This document shows, one piece after another, positions 15,393-24,998 of a stretch of 64,000 nucleotides of DNA. This DNA comes from a virus. The first letter of the stretch is position 1. Every line of letters begins with the position of its first letter. The stretch lies in IMG/VR virus record IMGVR_UViG_3300042879_002476, positions 1-64,000 of that record. One strand, written 5' to 3'. Position numbers and translations under genes: made by a program. A model generated the notes under the pieces. The model was not told where the DNA came from and made no database searches. It worked only from the letters and a program-made list of their open reading frames with translations.

Positions 15393-16505
15393 ATGATTTA
15401 TAAAATTTATCCAATACAAGATGCTACCATATATGAGCGATATCCTAAATTTAATACGGGATTAGATGCTTTATTGGAAGTAGGAAAAACAATAGTTTCT
15501 TCATCTGCCACAGAGTCTATTTATAGTTCTCGAGCACTTTTAAAATTTGATTACTCCGATTTAACGCCTTTAGTTGACATTGGTGTTAATACCGGATCTA
15601 TACAATACTCTTTAAAACTATACGCAGTACAAGAGAAAGAATTACAGTCTACATATACGATAGAAGTAAATACTATTAGTGGCAGTTGGGTGATGGGCTT
15701 GGGTAGATATGATCATATACCTAAAACTGAAAATGGGGTTTCATGGCAATATAGAGACGGGGTTGTAGCAGGAACTCAATGGAAAACCGCATCATTTACA
15801 AATGCTACTTCTTCATATTTTATGGAACCGGGAGGATGTAATTGGTATACAGCCTCTAATATGATTATTACCAAATCTATAGGATTTAATGCTACTACGG
15901 ATCCGGAAATCAATATATCTAGTATTGTATATGCACACTTGACAGGAGGGTTTAGTAATGATGGTATACTTATACGTCGACCTTCTTCTGAGGAATACAA
16001 TGCAGTAGATTCTAGTGTATTGCAGTATTTTTCTACGGATACCAATACTATTTATTTGCCTCATATCATTATTAAATGGAATGATTGGTCTTTCAATACT
16101 GGTAGCTTATCCGGTATAAATTCTAATGAAGAAAATGTAATTTATTTTCAAAATTTAAGTTCTATTTATACTACTACGGATAGAGCAAGAATTAGATTGG
16201 TAGGAAGACCTAAATATCCGGTAAAAACATTTGCTACTACTAGTATGTATGCAACTCAGTATTACATACCAGCATCGTCTTCTTATGCAGTAGAAGATGT
16301 GTATACTAAAGAAATAGTTATACCTTATGATGATGTGTATACTAGAATAAGTTGTGATCCTTCCGGAAGCTTTTTTAATTTTTGGATGAATAGTTTGCAA
16401 CCAGAAAGGTGGTATAAGTTTACTATTAAATGCAAATATGATAATAATTTAATTCGGGTGTATAATCCGGAATATATGTTTAAAGTAGAAAGGCCTAATG
16501 AATAA
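15393..16505 (+). CDS. Baseplate/tail structural protein (DNRLRE-like domain)
   Basis: A 370-residue protein. The opening IYPIQDATIYERYPKFNTGLDALLEVGK with the later ALLKFDYSDL resembles the DNRLRE beta domain (D-TI...N.G....L.VG....R.LL.FD), found in phage tail and adhesin proteins. The rest is beta-rich with a YxxxWMN-type C-terminus. Its location after gp6 suggests a wedge or peripheral baseplate component. It ends overlapping the next gene by 8 bases. Confidence 0.65.
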   Translation: MIYKIYPIQDATIYERYPKFNTGLDALLEVGKTIVSSSATESIYSSRALLKFDYSDLTPLVDIGVNTGSIQYSLKLYAVQEKELQSTYTIEVNTISGSWVMGLGRYDHIPKTENGVSWQYRDGVVAGTQWKTASFTNATSSYFMEPGGCNWYTASNMIITKSIGFNATTDPEINISSIVYAHLTGGFSNDGILIRRPSSEEYNAVDSSVLQYFSTDTNTIYLPHIIIKWNDWSFNTGSLSGINSNEENVIYFQNLSSIYTTTDRARIRLVGRPKYPVKTFATTSMYATQYYIPASSSYAVEDVYTKEIVIPYDDVYTRISCDPSGSFFNFWMNSLQPERWYKFTIKCKYDNNLIRVYNPEYMFKVERPNE

Positions 16506-18693
16506 TCCCGTAATATTTAATGAAGCGTGGACTGACGGAACGGAACTGTTTGTAAAAAGTACCGGAGAACCTTACATAGGGTGGTATCATATTTTAAATA
16601 CTGGCGCTATAATGACCGGGCCCAATTACGTTTCCGGATCAATGGAATCCGTAGAATTAGAACCTAAATATTCAATCCCTGAAAACAGTGTAGGAGAACT
16701 AATATCAAATTATAAAGATGATACTGAAGAATTTGAAGGAGTATACACCGTATTGCCTATAAAAAATTATAAAAATGATATTGACATTGTAGTTGAAATT
16801 GAAGACTTAAATGTAGAACCTCCTGCTATTACATTGCAGCCTGATCTTTTGTTTAAAAAAAATACTACATTAGATTATGTTCCAGGAGAGGATATTTTAA
16901 TTGATGATAGCAGGACAATACAAGTATATCGTGGAAAGCAGGTAACATTGCAATTTAATTTTAATTCATTTGATACTTTTGAAAATATTAGATTTGAGTG
17001 GTTTGATTCATTTGATAGATTAGTTTCTACAGAATCTTTTTTAGTTGTAGATACTAATACTATAGGATCTGAAAATGAAACTTTTTATTGTACCGTTACA
17101 GACTCGTATGGTACTGATACTACAAATGACGTAACTATTAGTGTTATTGATGATACTAGTCCTTATATTTTTAAAAATTTAATTAAAAATGGATCTGGAA
17201 ATGATTCTACTGCAGATTGGGAAACTATAGGTGATAATCCGGAAGATGTGGGTAAGTTTTTACCTTCATGGCAAGAAAGTGTAGATCCTTTCGTAAATAC
17301 TGCTGGAGGTAAAGGTACATATTTTTATCATAAATTTACTTCCGGTTGGGACGGGGTTCAAAATAAGAATCAATGGTATCCTAGACCTGAAATATTTGAT
17401 TCGCAAAATAACTTTGACGGTTCAGTAGTTTCGGAAATTAAAAGTAATTATTTTAGAGCGGGAGTATTTACGCCTATTGTTAGAAATGGTGAAAATGTAT
17501 ACAGTGGTATTACTAAAACCAGTGTGCATACGGTAGATTTAACTGAATTTGCAGATTCTATTGATGGTAAAACATACGGTTTAGAAGGATTTCATGTTTC
17601 ATTGTTCGGATGGATAGGCACCAGAGCAGACCAAGCCGATTATGGCGATTGTGTATTTGAATTTTTAGATGAAAATGATAATGTAATACCCGTTTTAGGT
17701 AATACTCTTATTTCAAGTTTAAGACATTGGGAACGCACAGTAAATGATTATCCTAGAGACCCATGGTTCCCGTCATTAAACGTTAAACTATTGGCAGGTT
17801 ATTATGACCGTAATATTAATTTTGATCGTAATACTAATTTTGATTATGCAGGAATTATTTTTGATGGTAATGCCGGTGCTGTGTATGATAGATACGAAAA
17901 ATCATTTACCAATCCTGACGGCACGCTTAGAACCATCGGCCCGGAAGTAAAAACTTGTATTATAGGTAGAACATCTGATATGATTCGAGTTCCTGCAGGT
18001 ACTAAAAAAATTAGACTTACTAAAACTTATAATCACGAAGCCGGCGTTTATGATTTAATATGGCAAGGAGCAGAATGGGCAGAAAGAGGAATTGATTATG
18101 TATCCGATTTAATGTTTGTAGGATTAAATTTAAGGTTCTATCCCATAGTAATTGATGATTTGGGAAATAGAATAGAAACCGGATTAGATGCAAATGGAAA
18201 TTCTATTTTAACCGGGATGGATTTCTTAGAAACGGATCCTGCATTTAATGAAGGATCTGTATTAGCCAACAATGCACTATCAAATTCTACTTTAACTTCA
18301 TATTTAGATGGCCAGGAATTGAGAATCGATTCGATAACATACGACGGTGAAGCAGCCCTCGGTGAGAATACATTTAATATGGATATTAATTATGGGGAAT
18401 CAGAGTCCAACTTTAAATCATATCTAGGAACTTATACATCAGATAAAATGAAAAATGTATTAGGAAGGGAATGGGTAGCATACTGCAATGAACCATTGCA
18501 AACCTTTATAAATGATGTAATGCCGTATCCAAATCAACGTCTTTTATTTGCATATCGTAACAACGAGGATGGGTATCAAGGTATTAAGAATTTTAATCAA
18601 CCTGCACAATTACGCGGTTTTAGGTTTAGTATCGGTGATTTAAGGAGTATTTTGTCAGAGACCGGCGATAAAATAATTGATATAACTAGGTAA
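16498..18693 (+). CDS. Large baseplate protein with Ig-like domain
   Basis: A 731-residue protein. Residues about 130-215 form an Ig-like domain (YRGKQVTLQFNFNSF, RFEWFDSFDRLV, ETFYCTVTDSYGTDTTNDVTISV), with the Y-C-V-D-x-G pattern of bacterial PKD/Ig folds. The flanking parts are beta-rich and unrecognised. Peripheral baseplate proteins carry such domains for binding cell-surface sugars. The ATG lies on the overlapping end of the preceding gene. Confidence 0.7.
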   Translation: MNNPVIFNEAWTDGTELFVKSTGEPYIGWYHILNTGAIMTGPNYVSGSMESVELEPKYSIPENSVGELISNYKDDTEEFEGVYTVLPIKNYKNDIDIVVEIEDLNVEPPAITLQPDLLFKKNTTLDYVPGEDILIDDSRTIQVYRGKQVTLQFNFNSFDTFENIRFEWFDSFDRLVSTESFLVVDTNTIGSENETFYCTVTDSYGTDTTNDVTISVIDDTSPYIFKNLIKNGSGNDSTADWETIGDNPEDVGKFLPSWQESVDPFVNTAGGKGTYFYHKFTSGWDGVQNKNQWYPRPEIFDSQNNFDGSVVSEIKSNYFRAGVFTPIVRNGENVYSGITKTSVHTVDLTEFADSIDGKTYGLEGFHVSLFGWIGTRADQADYGDCVFEFLDENDNVIPVLGNTLISSLRHWERTVNDYPRDPWFPSLNVKLLAGYYDRNINFDRNTNFDYAGIIFDGNAGAVYDRYEKSFTNPDGTLRTIGPEVKTCIIGRTSDMIRVPAGTKKIRLTKTYNHEAGVYDLIWQGAEWAERGIDYVSDLMFVGLNLRFYPIVIDDLGNRIETGLDANGNSILTGMDFLETDPAFNEGSVLANNALSNSTLTSYLDGQELRIDSITYDGEAALGENTFNMDINYGESESNFKSYLGTYTSDKMKNVLGREWVAYCNEPLQTFINDVMPYPNQRLLFAYRNNEDGYQGIKNFNQPAQLRGFRFSIGDLRSILSETGDKIIDITR

Positions 18694-18725
18694 TCTGCAT
18701 ACTAATAAGAATAAATCAAATAAAA

Positions 18726-19583
18726 ATGATTTCAAATTTACAAGGATATATAGAAGTATTAAATAATATTGAGTTTTGGAAATATAGTTTTAATATTTTC
18801 TATAAAAAATACAATCTAAAATTTAGGAATACCGGAAATGGCGGGTCTGGACCGGCAACTTTAAAAATATTCGGTGTGACTCCCGAATTTAAACAAATAG
18901 AAATTTCCAGAGACGATTATCTTGAGGGGTTTAATACTATTGACTCGTATGGAAACCGATATTGGCCAGATTTTGTAATAGAAACGTTTCTAAACTCAAC
19001 ACCCGATGCTACTTCATTTAAAGTCGGATTTAATATACCTTCTCGAGAATATCTAGTGTATTCAGAAATACGGTCTTCTAACTTAGAAAATTGGTCAATA
19101 GTTATACCTGAAATTTCTAAAGGATGGGGTAATTTATTGGAAAATAATAATGACGTTACTTCGGATACTAGTTTATATCCTGGATTTGAATATGATAATA
19201 CATACGGAACTAAAACCTGGAATGAAGTTCAAGGACTGCCTAAAGAAATTTCACTTCCTAAATCGGTTCTTACTACCGATAGCGGCACAAAACAAAATTT
19301 TATATTTGGGAAGGCTTCTTTTCCTAGTTCCGTTGATATGCCATACGTGCCTGCAGGCACAATACCTAAACTACCTATTAATTTAAGTCAGAGACTATCA
19401 TCACCAAATGGCATACAGCGTATATATAATTTATACGGGTATCACCCGGCAATACGATTTTATGCTGATTATGATGATCCGTATCGCACTAAATTTTATG
19501 ATTGGCTTCCTTTAGGAGTAGAAAAATATAAAGTAGTATTAGAATTATCTACCGGCGAATCCGTAGCCACTACCTTTTTTTAA
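18726..19583 (+). CDS. Hypothetical tail/baseplate protein
   Basis: A 285-residue protein that continues the structural series. It contains NTGNGGSGPATLKIFGVTPEF, many aromatic residues and PSREYLVYSEIRSS, all consistent with beta-sandwich architecture. I do not recognise it. A 32-base gap precedes it, and the next unit starts at a promoter-like octamer. Confidence 0.6.
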   Translation: MISNLQGYIEVLNNIEFWKYSFNIFYKKYNLKFRNTGNGGSGPATLKIFGVTPEFKQIEISRDDYLEGFNTIDSYGNRYWPDFVIETFLNSTPDATSFKVGFNIPSREYLVYSEIRSSNLENWSIVIPEISKGWGNLLENNNDVTSDTSLYPGFEYDNTYGTKTWNEVQGLPKEISLPKSVLTTDSGTKQNFIFGKASFPSSVDMPYVPAGTIPKLPINLSQRLSSPNGIQRIYNLYGYHPAIRFYADYDDPYRTKFYDWLPLGVEKYKVVLELSTGESVATTFF

Positions 19584-19601
19584 CAAAATAAGGTTTTATT
19601 A

Positions 19602-19609
19602 TATTTATA
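19602..19609 (+). promoter_or_regulatory. Putative late promoter
   Basis: TATTTATA followed by ATAAAAATATA, 15 bases before a GTG start at 19625. Confidence 0.6.
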
Positions 19610-19624
19610 ATAAAAATATAACTA

Positions 19625-22600
19625 GTGGTAGAACCGAGCGCTGAATATGGTATTTTAAATCCTACATATGTTACTGTGGGTACTACGGGGTCTATGATAG
19701 AACCTATACCTGATATTGATGAAATACCGCAAGAATCTGCATTAGTATTATTTGGACAAACTCCGGATGATACTGTTGAATTACATATCATAAATATAAA
19801 TGATATCTTATTAGAATCTTTTTATAAAATACCATTTTCTAATCAAGAAGGATTCGGTACTAGCAAAAATACTATAAACAATGTACGGGTAGAGGTACAA
19901 AAATTATTTAGGCAGTTCGGATATATTTCAGGTAAGTTTAAATTCCAATTAAACTTTCATAGAGGTTATTTAGGAAATTTTAGAAATCCTATTACTATAA
20001 CCTCTATAAACGATGATAGGACACAAATAACAGTGTCGTTTGCTGCCGGTAGTCCTTTTAATAATTTAATTAATGCGCCTTTAGTAGATCAATTAGGAAA
20101 TAGATTAGAATATTATCTAAATTTAGGAAATTTAGAATTATATCGAATAGCATCATTTAGTAGAGATAATACATTATCGACTACTGAATTAGACGTTTTT
20201 ACAGTAAACTTACAACTTCCATTGCCGGATAGTTTTAATGTAAGTTCTGAGAGTTGGATTGATTTGCAACTTTTAGATCCTGCTACCGATACGATTATAA
20301 TTTATCCTAAAAAGAAAAAAGATCCGATTAATGTTTTGCGTTATGCTAATTTTGCCACTAATGTAAACAATAATATAGGACAGTCTACAGGATATAAAAC
20401 TTGGAACACTATATTAGGATCTAATCCTACATCATCACAACAGTTAATAAATACATTTATTAGTAATAGTTTTAACCCTATAGAATTAAATGTAAATTAT
20501 AGAGATTATTCCAATTTTATATTTTATAGTTCAGCCACCGAAAGATTAAAAAATTTTAGATATAAATTACAATTGATAGAATATTATGATGGATTGTTGT
20601 CATCTTTAAATTCTGTCAGTTCACCGGGATCTGAATCATTAAATAATGTCATAGATGTAAATACTAAAAAGAATGCCATACTAGCAGGATTTGATGGATA
20701 CGAAAAATATTTGTATTATCAATCAAGTTCATATGAAACTAGTTCATATGGAGAGTACTGGCCAGATACTTGGCCTAAAAGTAATTCTTCTAAACCATAC
20801 ACATTATATTCAGTATCATCAACCGAAGGACAAGAATGGTATGCAGGTCAACTAGTATCGGCCTCCGATTATGATTCACAAAATGTAAATAGATTAACTG
20901 AGTTAATGCCTTCATTTATGCGTGAAAGTGATTATTATGACGCATTTGAAGTGTACATAAACATGTTAGCTCAGCATTTTGATATTCTTTGGTTATATGT
21001 TACTAGAATGACCGATGTAAATTCTAGAAAAGAATCTGTTTACGAAGGATTATCTAAAGATTTAGTATATCATGTATTACGAAGTTTAGGCGTCGATGCA
21101 GCTGACGGATATTCATTAAGTGAATTATGGTTAAACGAATTAGGCGTTAATGCATCCGGTAGTTTTAGGCAATCAGGATCTTTAGAATCAATACCTAATG
21201 ATAAAATTACCAAAGAAACGTATAAACGTATTTTAAATAATTTGCCGTATCTTTTAAAAACAAAAGGCACTGAACGCGGTATACGAGCTCTATTAAATTG
21301 CTATGGAGTACCTTCTACTATATTAAGAGTAAAAGAATTTTCTGGTCCATATGATTATAAATCTACTAGAATAGACACTAGAAATAAGTATAAACGTATA
21401 AATAAGTTTACTTTAGCAACGTATTTTAGTTCGTCTTTAGATAACTATATAACCGCAACCATTTCACCTGCACCATCAACCGTACAGTTTAGATTTAAAC
21501 CAGAAAATAGCGCAGCATTAACGCAGTCATTGATGGATGGTGCATCGGAACTTAGAATTTGGCCCGATAGTACGACTGCTAGTTGGGGATACATTAAATA
21601 TGGTACCGGTGCTACTATTAAAGGTCCGTTTTATAATGGTAAATGGAATAATGTAACTATTAATGGTTCAAAGTTATATGTAATACAGACTAGTGGCGAT
21701 TCAGTTGCAATGTTTACGGGTAGCGCAACTTTAGGCAGCGCTACTGCATATAGTTTCGGAGAGGCTGTAGGTTCTAATCAATATTTTACTGGGTCTATGC
21801 AAGAAATTCGTGCATGGAATGTAAATTTAGATGATGAGACCGTTAAACTTCATGCACTTAATCCGCAATCAATAGCGGGTACTGGATCCGTGAGTTCTTT
21901 TATTAATGCCGATTGGAGGTCTTTTAATACTTATGATTACCAATCTTCTTGGAACCAATTAATTGCTAGATATCCTTTAGGCACTACGCTGCAGACTTTT
22001 AGCGGTAGTACGTCTACTATACAGTCGATACATCCGAACCAATCGCAATCCAGAACAGCAACGGCATTTGCATTTACTACTAACTCATTTGTAGGTAACG
22101 ATGAATTTTACTATGTATGGTCTCCAAATTTCGGGGATAGTTCTGAACCCAGCAATAAAATTAGAATTGAATCTACAAAAGTCGAAGGACAATTAAATAG
22201 TACTACTAGTGTAGAAAAATCTCAGTATGATTCATATCAATTTGATTCGCCAAAATTGGGAGTATATTTCTCACCTCAAGATGAAATTAATGAGGATATA
22301 GCAGACCAATTCCCCGGATTGCTCTTAGACGATTTCGTAGGCGATCCAAGGGATGATTATGAGCCTAGGTATCGAGATTTGGAAAAACTTAGGAATCATT
22401 ATAATCGAAAATATACTGATAATAATGCGGTATGGAAATACAATAGATTAATAGAAAACTTTGACGCTTCAATGTTTTATCTAATAAAAAAGTTTTTACC
22501 TGCAAGAGCAGTAAAAATGGTAGGGTTGGTAATACAGCCTACATTATTAGATAGACCCAAGGCAGCTGCAAGAAATGTTTTTATAGAGCCCGTAACATAT

Positions 22601-23029
22601 GATGCTACAATAACGCAGTCTTTAGAAGAGCTTGAAGGAGTGTACAATACATATCAAGATGATATTAATAATAGAACTGTATTTGCGAAGGGAGATATAG
22701 ACGCATCTTTAAGTAGTGATATTACTGGATTATCAAATATTAATTTGTTAGGAGATTATGTTGAATATTTAGCGGCAATTCAATTTACCGTAGAATATTT
22801 GCAAACCGACGGTTATCAAGAATCTTCATATATACATGATAATACTCCTACTAGATTTTACGGCGCCGGGCAACGCAATCATTCATTTTTAGGGTGTAGA
22901 ATTAGTAGTCCCGGATTTAATATTCCTAGTCCGGATACGTATGATGGCAAACCTGTAATTGAAATTTGGTCTACTAGTCCTATACAAGCTACTAATTTAA
23001 TTAATCCTAACGGATTAATAAATCTATAA
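19625..23029 (+). CDS. Large baseplate wedge protein with LamG-like domain (gp7-position)
   Basis: A 1134-residue protein, similar in size and order to T4 gp7 (1032). A central block at about residues 435-580 is a conserved tail-protein module: LTELMPSFMRESDYYDAF, DILWLYVTRMTDVNSR, then LPYLLKTKGTERGIRALL and CYGVPSTILRVKEFSGP, which recalls the P2 gpI-type tail module. Residues about 600-760 form a LamG/concanavalin-like sandwich (PSTVQFRFKPE... YNGKWNNVTI... GSMQEIRAWNV). The start is GTG; an upstream ATG in frame was not found and the promoter spacing fits. A gp7 homology cannot be claimed from sequence inspection alone. Confidence 0.7.
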   Translation: MVEPSAEYGILNPTYVTVGTTGSMIEPIPDIDEIPQESALVLFGQTPDDTVELHIININDILLESFYKIPFSNQEGFGTSKNTINNVRVEVQKLFRQFGYISGKFKFQLNFHRGYLGNFRNPITITSINDDRTQITVSFAAGSPFNNLINAPLVDQLGNRLEYYLNLGNLELYRIASFSRDNTLSTTELDVFTVNLQLPLPDSFNVSSESWIDLQLLDPATDTIIIYPKKKKDPINVLRYANFATNVNNNIGQSTGYKTWNTILGSNPTSSQQLINTFISNSFNPIELNVNYRDYSNFIFYSSATERLKNFRYKLQLIEYYDGLLSSLNSVSSPGSESLNNVIDVNTKKNAILAGFDGYEKYLYYQSSSYETSSYGEYWPDTWPKSNSSKPYTLYSVSSTEGQEWYAGQLVSASDYDSQNVNRLTELMPSFMRESDYYDAFEVYINMLAQHFDILWLYVTRMTDVNSRKESVYEGLSKDLVYHVLRSLGVDAADGYSLSELWLNELGVNASGSFRQSGSLESIPNDKITKETYKRILNNLPYLLKTKGTERGIRALLNCYGVPSTILRVKEFSGPYDYKSTRIDTRNKYKRINKFTLATYFSSSLDNYITATISPAPSTVQFRFKPENSAALTQSLMDGASELRIWPDSTTASWGYIKYGTGATIKGPFYNGKWNNVTINGSKLYVIQTSGDSVAMFTGSATLGSATAYSFGEAVGSNQYFTGSMQEIRAWNVNLDDETVKLHALNPQSIAGTGSVSSFINADWRSFNTYDYQSSWNQLIARYPLGTTLQTFSGSTSTIQSIHPNQSQSRTATAFAFTTNSFVGNDEFYYVWSPNFGDSSEPSNKIRIESTKVEGQLNSTTSVEKSQYDSYQFDSPKLGVYFSPQDEINEDIADQFPGLLLDDFVGDPRDDYEPRYRDLEKLRNHYNRKYTDNNAVWKYNRLIENFDASMFYLIKKFLPARAVKMVGLVIQPTLLDRPKAAARNVFIEPVTYDATITQSLEELEGVYNTYQDDINNRTVFAKGDIDASLSSDITGLSNINLLGDYVEYLAAIQFTVEYLQTDGYQESSYIHDNTPTRFYGAGQRNHSFLGCRISSPGFNIPSPDTYDGKPVIEIWSTSPIQATNLINPNGLINL

Positions 23030-23044
23030 TTTTAAAAAATACTA

Positions 23045-23052
23045 TATTTATA
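23045..23052 (+). promoter_or_regulatory. Putative late promoter
   Basis: TATTTATA followed by TTTAAAG, 15 bases before the ATG at 23068. Confidence 0.6.
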
Positions 23053-23067
23053 TTTAAAGAATAAACT

Positions 23068-23748
23068 ATGGGATATTTGAATAATCAAACTATAACTGTT
23101 GATGCTATTTTAACTACTAAAGGCAGAGAACTTTTAGCTAAAGGAGAACAATTTTTTAAAATAACGCAATTTGCTTTAGCAGATGATGAAATCGACTATA
23201 CGTTATATGATTTAACGCATCCTTTAGGTAGTAATTATTATGGGCAAGTAATTGAAAATATGCCTATTATAGAAGCATTTCCGGACACGGATCAATTAAT
23301 GAAATATAAATTGATTACGTTGCCACGTGGTAGTAAATATATACCCATAATCAATGTAGCATCCACCAATATTAATTTAACTAGTACTTCTAAAATCGCC
23401 GTTGTTAGACCTAGTACTTCTAACCCGCCTAACGGAAATGGATTATTAGGGTATACTGCTATACTAAGTGATAGTACGGTAGCTAGATTGAGAGTAGCCC
23501 GCGGCTCAGAGGTAGCCGCTACAGCAGGAGCAACGCCTACATTTATATCAGACGACGGTACTGCTAGAAGTGTAACTGCAGTAGGGTTTGGTTTTGAACT
23601 TGAGTATATATCGCAATTACGAAATCGTGTTGCTAGTTTAATTATCATAGGAAATGAAACTGGCGGTAGAGTTACTATAACGGTTGGGGGTGCAGTGGAT
23701 AATATCTATACAGTACAAGCAGCAGCATCTGATATAGTAATCGATTAA
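23068..23748 (+). CDS. Conserved phage structural protein
   Basis: A 226-residue protein. Its N-terminus GYLNNQTITVDAILTTKGRELLAKG and FKITQFALADDEIDYTLYD form a pattern I know from T4-like phages of marine bacteria, where the protein lies among tail genes (TKGRELLA...FALGDDEIDY). The C-terminal half is beta-rich. Its role in the tail is unassigned. The next gene follows after 18 bases. Confidence 0.7.
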   Translation: MGYLNNQTITVDAILTTKGRELLAKGEQFFKITQFALADDEIDYTLYDLTHPLGSNYYGQVIENMPIIEAFPDTDQLMKYKLITLPRGSKYIPIINVASTNINLTSTSKIAVVRPSTSNPPNGNGLLGYTAILSDSTVARLRVARGSEVAATAGATPTFISDDGTARSVTAVGFGFELEYISQLRNRVASLIIIGNETGGRVTITVGGAVDNIYTVQAAASDIVID

Positions 23749-23766
23749 AATAATTAAATTAAAAAT

Positions 23767-24933
23767 ATGGCAAGAGCATTAGTAAACAGAGGGTCGATAC
23801 CCAATTCTAGTTTGGGGCTAAGAACTGCAGCGCAGGCAGCTGCTGCTGAATCCGCAGCAGCTGAAAGTCAAACTACACAAAATAATATATTAGATAATTC
23901 GTTTCTATCTACTACAGGTACCGTTTTTAAATTTTTCAATATGGCTACCGATGTTATATTACAAACTAAAGAAGCAGTTGCTGAGTCAGTATGGGACGAC
24001 CCCGATGGGTATTTAACGCAGTTCTTTACTAGTTCCACAGAATTGGCTACATCGGCTTCTAATTATTATTGGAATATATACCAAGATGCTACTGAAGCAG
24101 CTTCTGGTTCAGATCCACATTTTGCTATTGCATATGGTAATGTAAACGGTGCGGGATCGGTTACCGGATCAGCCGCATTATATACAGGAAATTTAACTGG
24201 ATCTAGAACTCCATCAAAAGCAATATATTCGCAATATAAAAATTTACTTTTATTACCTACCGATGACAAATTTACCTTCGGAGGTACTTCATCAGATGAT
24301 ATAGTAGTAGTAAATTTTAATCGTGCTAGATATAAAGAAAAATTAGATCCGGGCAACTGGGAATTAAGATTATCCGGATCGGCAGGTAATAGGTCGTTTA
24401 TAGATAATTCAGGAGCGGGGACAAATCCGACCATTGGGCAATCAGGTAGAATATTTAGTATTGTTTCAGGTACTATAACCGGAGGGTCTGCAAGTTCAAC
24501 CGTATACGGGTTAGCATATCCAGATGTAGGTATTTTAGTATTTAATCCTACATTGATATCGCAGAGTGCTGGAATTGCTTTTAGTACAGCATCATCAGTA
24601 GTACCGGGCCTAACTAGTAACAATGGAAGATTTTATACTGCTATTAATTTAGGAGCTTCATTTCAAGCAAGAAGTGAAGAAAATATTACTTCTAATTATT
24701 ATTTTGTGCGTGTAGGACATAGCGAATTTAATTATTCTAATAATCCTACGTTTGTAACTGGATCTTTAGGATTGATTCGTTACGGAGTATTTCATACGGA
24801 TCCTAAAGTATATATTACATCAGTGGGACTGTATAATGATTCCAATGAATTGTTAGCAATAGCTAAATTATCTAAACCAGTATTAAAATCCTTTACTAGG
24901 GAGGCGCTTATCCGGATTAAACTAGATTTCTAA
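23767..24933 (+). CDS. Tail structural protein with shared C-terminal domain
   Basis: A 388-residue protein. The N-terminal 80 residues are Ala-rich and helical (AAQAAAAESAAAESQ), the remainder is beta-rich. The final 60 residues include YITSVGLYNDSNELLAIAKLSKP, which closely matches the C-terminus of the next gene product (YITTVGLYNDAGELLVVGKLSAP). The shared module indicates duplication and a common attachment or folding role. No enzymatic motif is seen. Confidence 0.7.
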   Translation: MARALVNRGSIPNSSLGLRTAAQAAAAESAAAESQTTQNNILDNSFLSTTGTVFKFFNMATDVILQTKEAVAESVWDDPDGYLTQFFTSSTELATSASNYYWNIYQDATEAASGSDPHFAIAYGNVNGAGSVTGSAALYTGNLTGSRTPSKAIYSQYKNLLLLPTDDKFTFGGTSSDDIVVVNFNRARYKEKLDPGNWELRLSGSAGNRSFIDNSGAGTNPTIGQSGRIFSIVSGTITGGSASSTVYGLAYPDVGILVFNPTLISQSAGIAFSTASSVVPGLTSNNGRFYTAINLGASFQARSEENITSNYYFVRVGHSEFNYSNNPTFVTGSLGLIRYGVFHTDPKVYITSVGLYNDSNELLAIAKLSKPVLKSFTREALIRIKLDF

Positions 24934-24958
24934 AAATATTTTAATTTAAAGTAAAAAT

Positions 24959-24990
24959 GAAATCGCTATATTTATTAGTATAGCGATTTC
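24959..24990 (+). promoter_or_regulatory. Promoter-like octamer in a perfect 12-bp hairpin
   Basis: GAAATCGCTATA (24959-24970) and TATAGCGATTTC (24979-24990) are a perfect inverted repeat around the 8-base loop TTTATTAG. TATTTATT (24969-24976) spans the stem-loop boundary, 22 bases before the ATG at 24999. No T-run follows, so it is not an ordinary terminator. Confidence 0.6.
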
Positions 24991-24998
24991 TAACTATT

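Noticed and set aside
23292-23648. 118-residue minus-strand frame
   Set aside because: Antisense of a conserved structural gene; all supported genes are on the + strand.
24066-24623. 185-residue open frame on the minus strand
   Set aside because: It is the antisense of a well-supported tail gene; its composition mirrors the + strand codons and it has no start context or neighbours on that strand.
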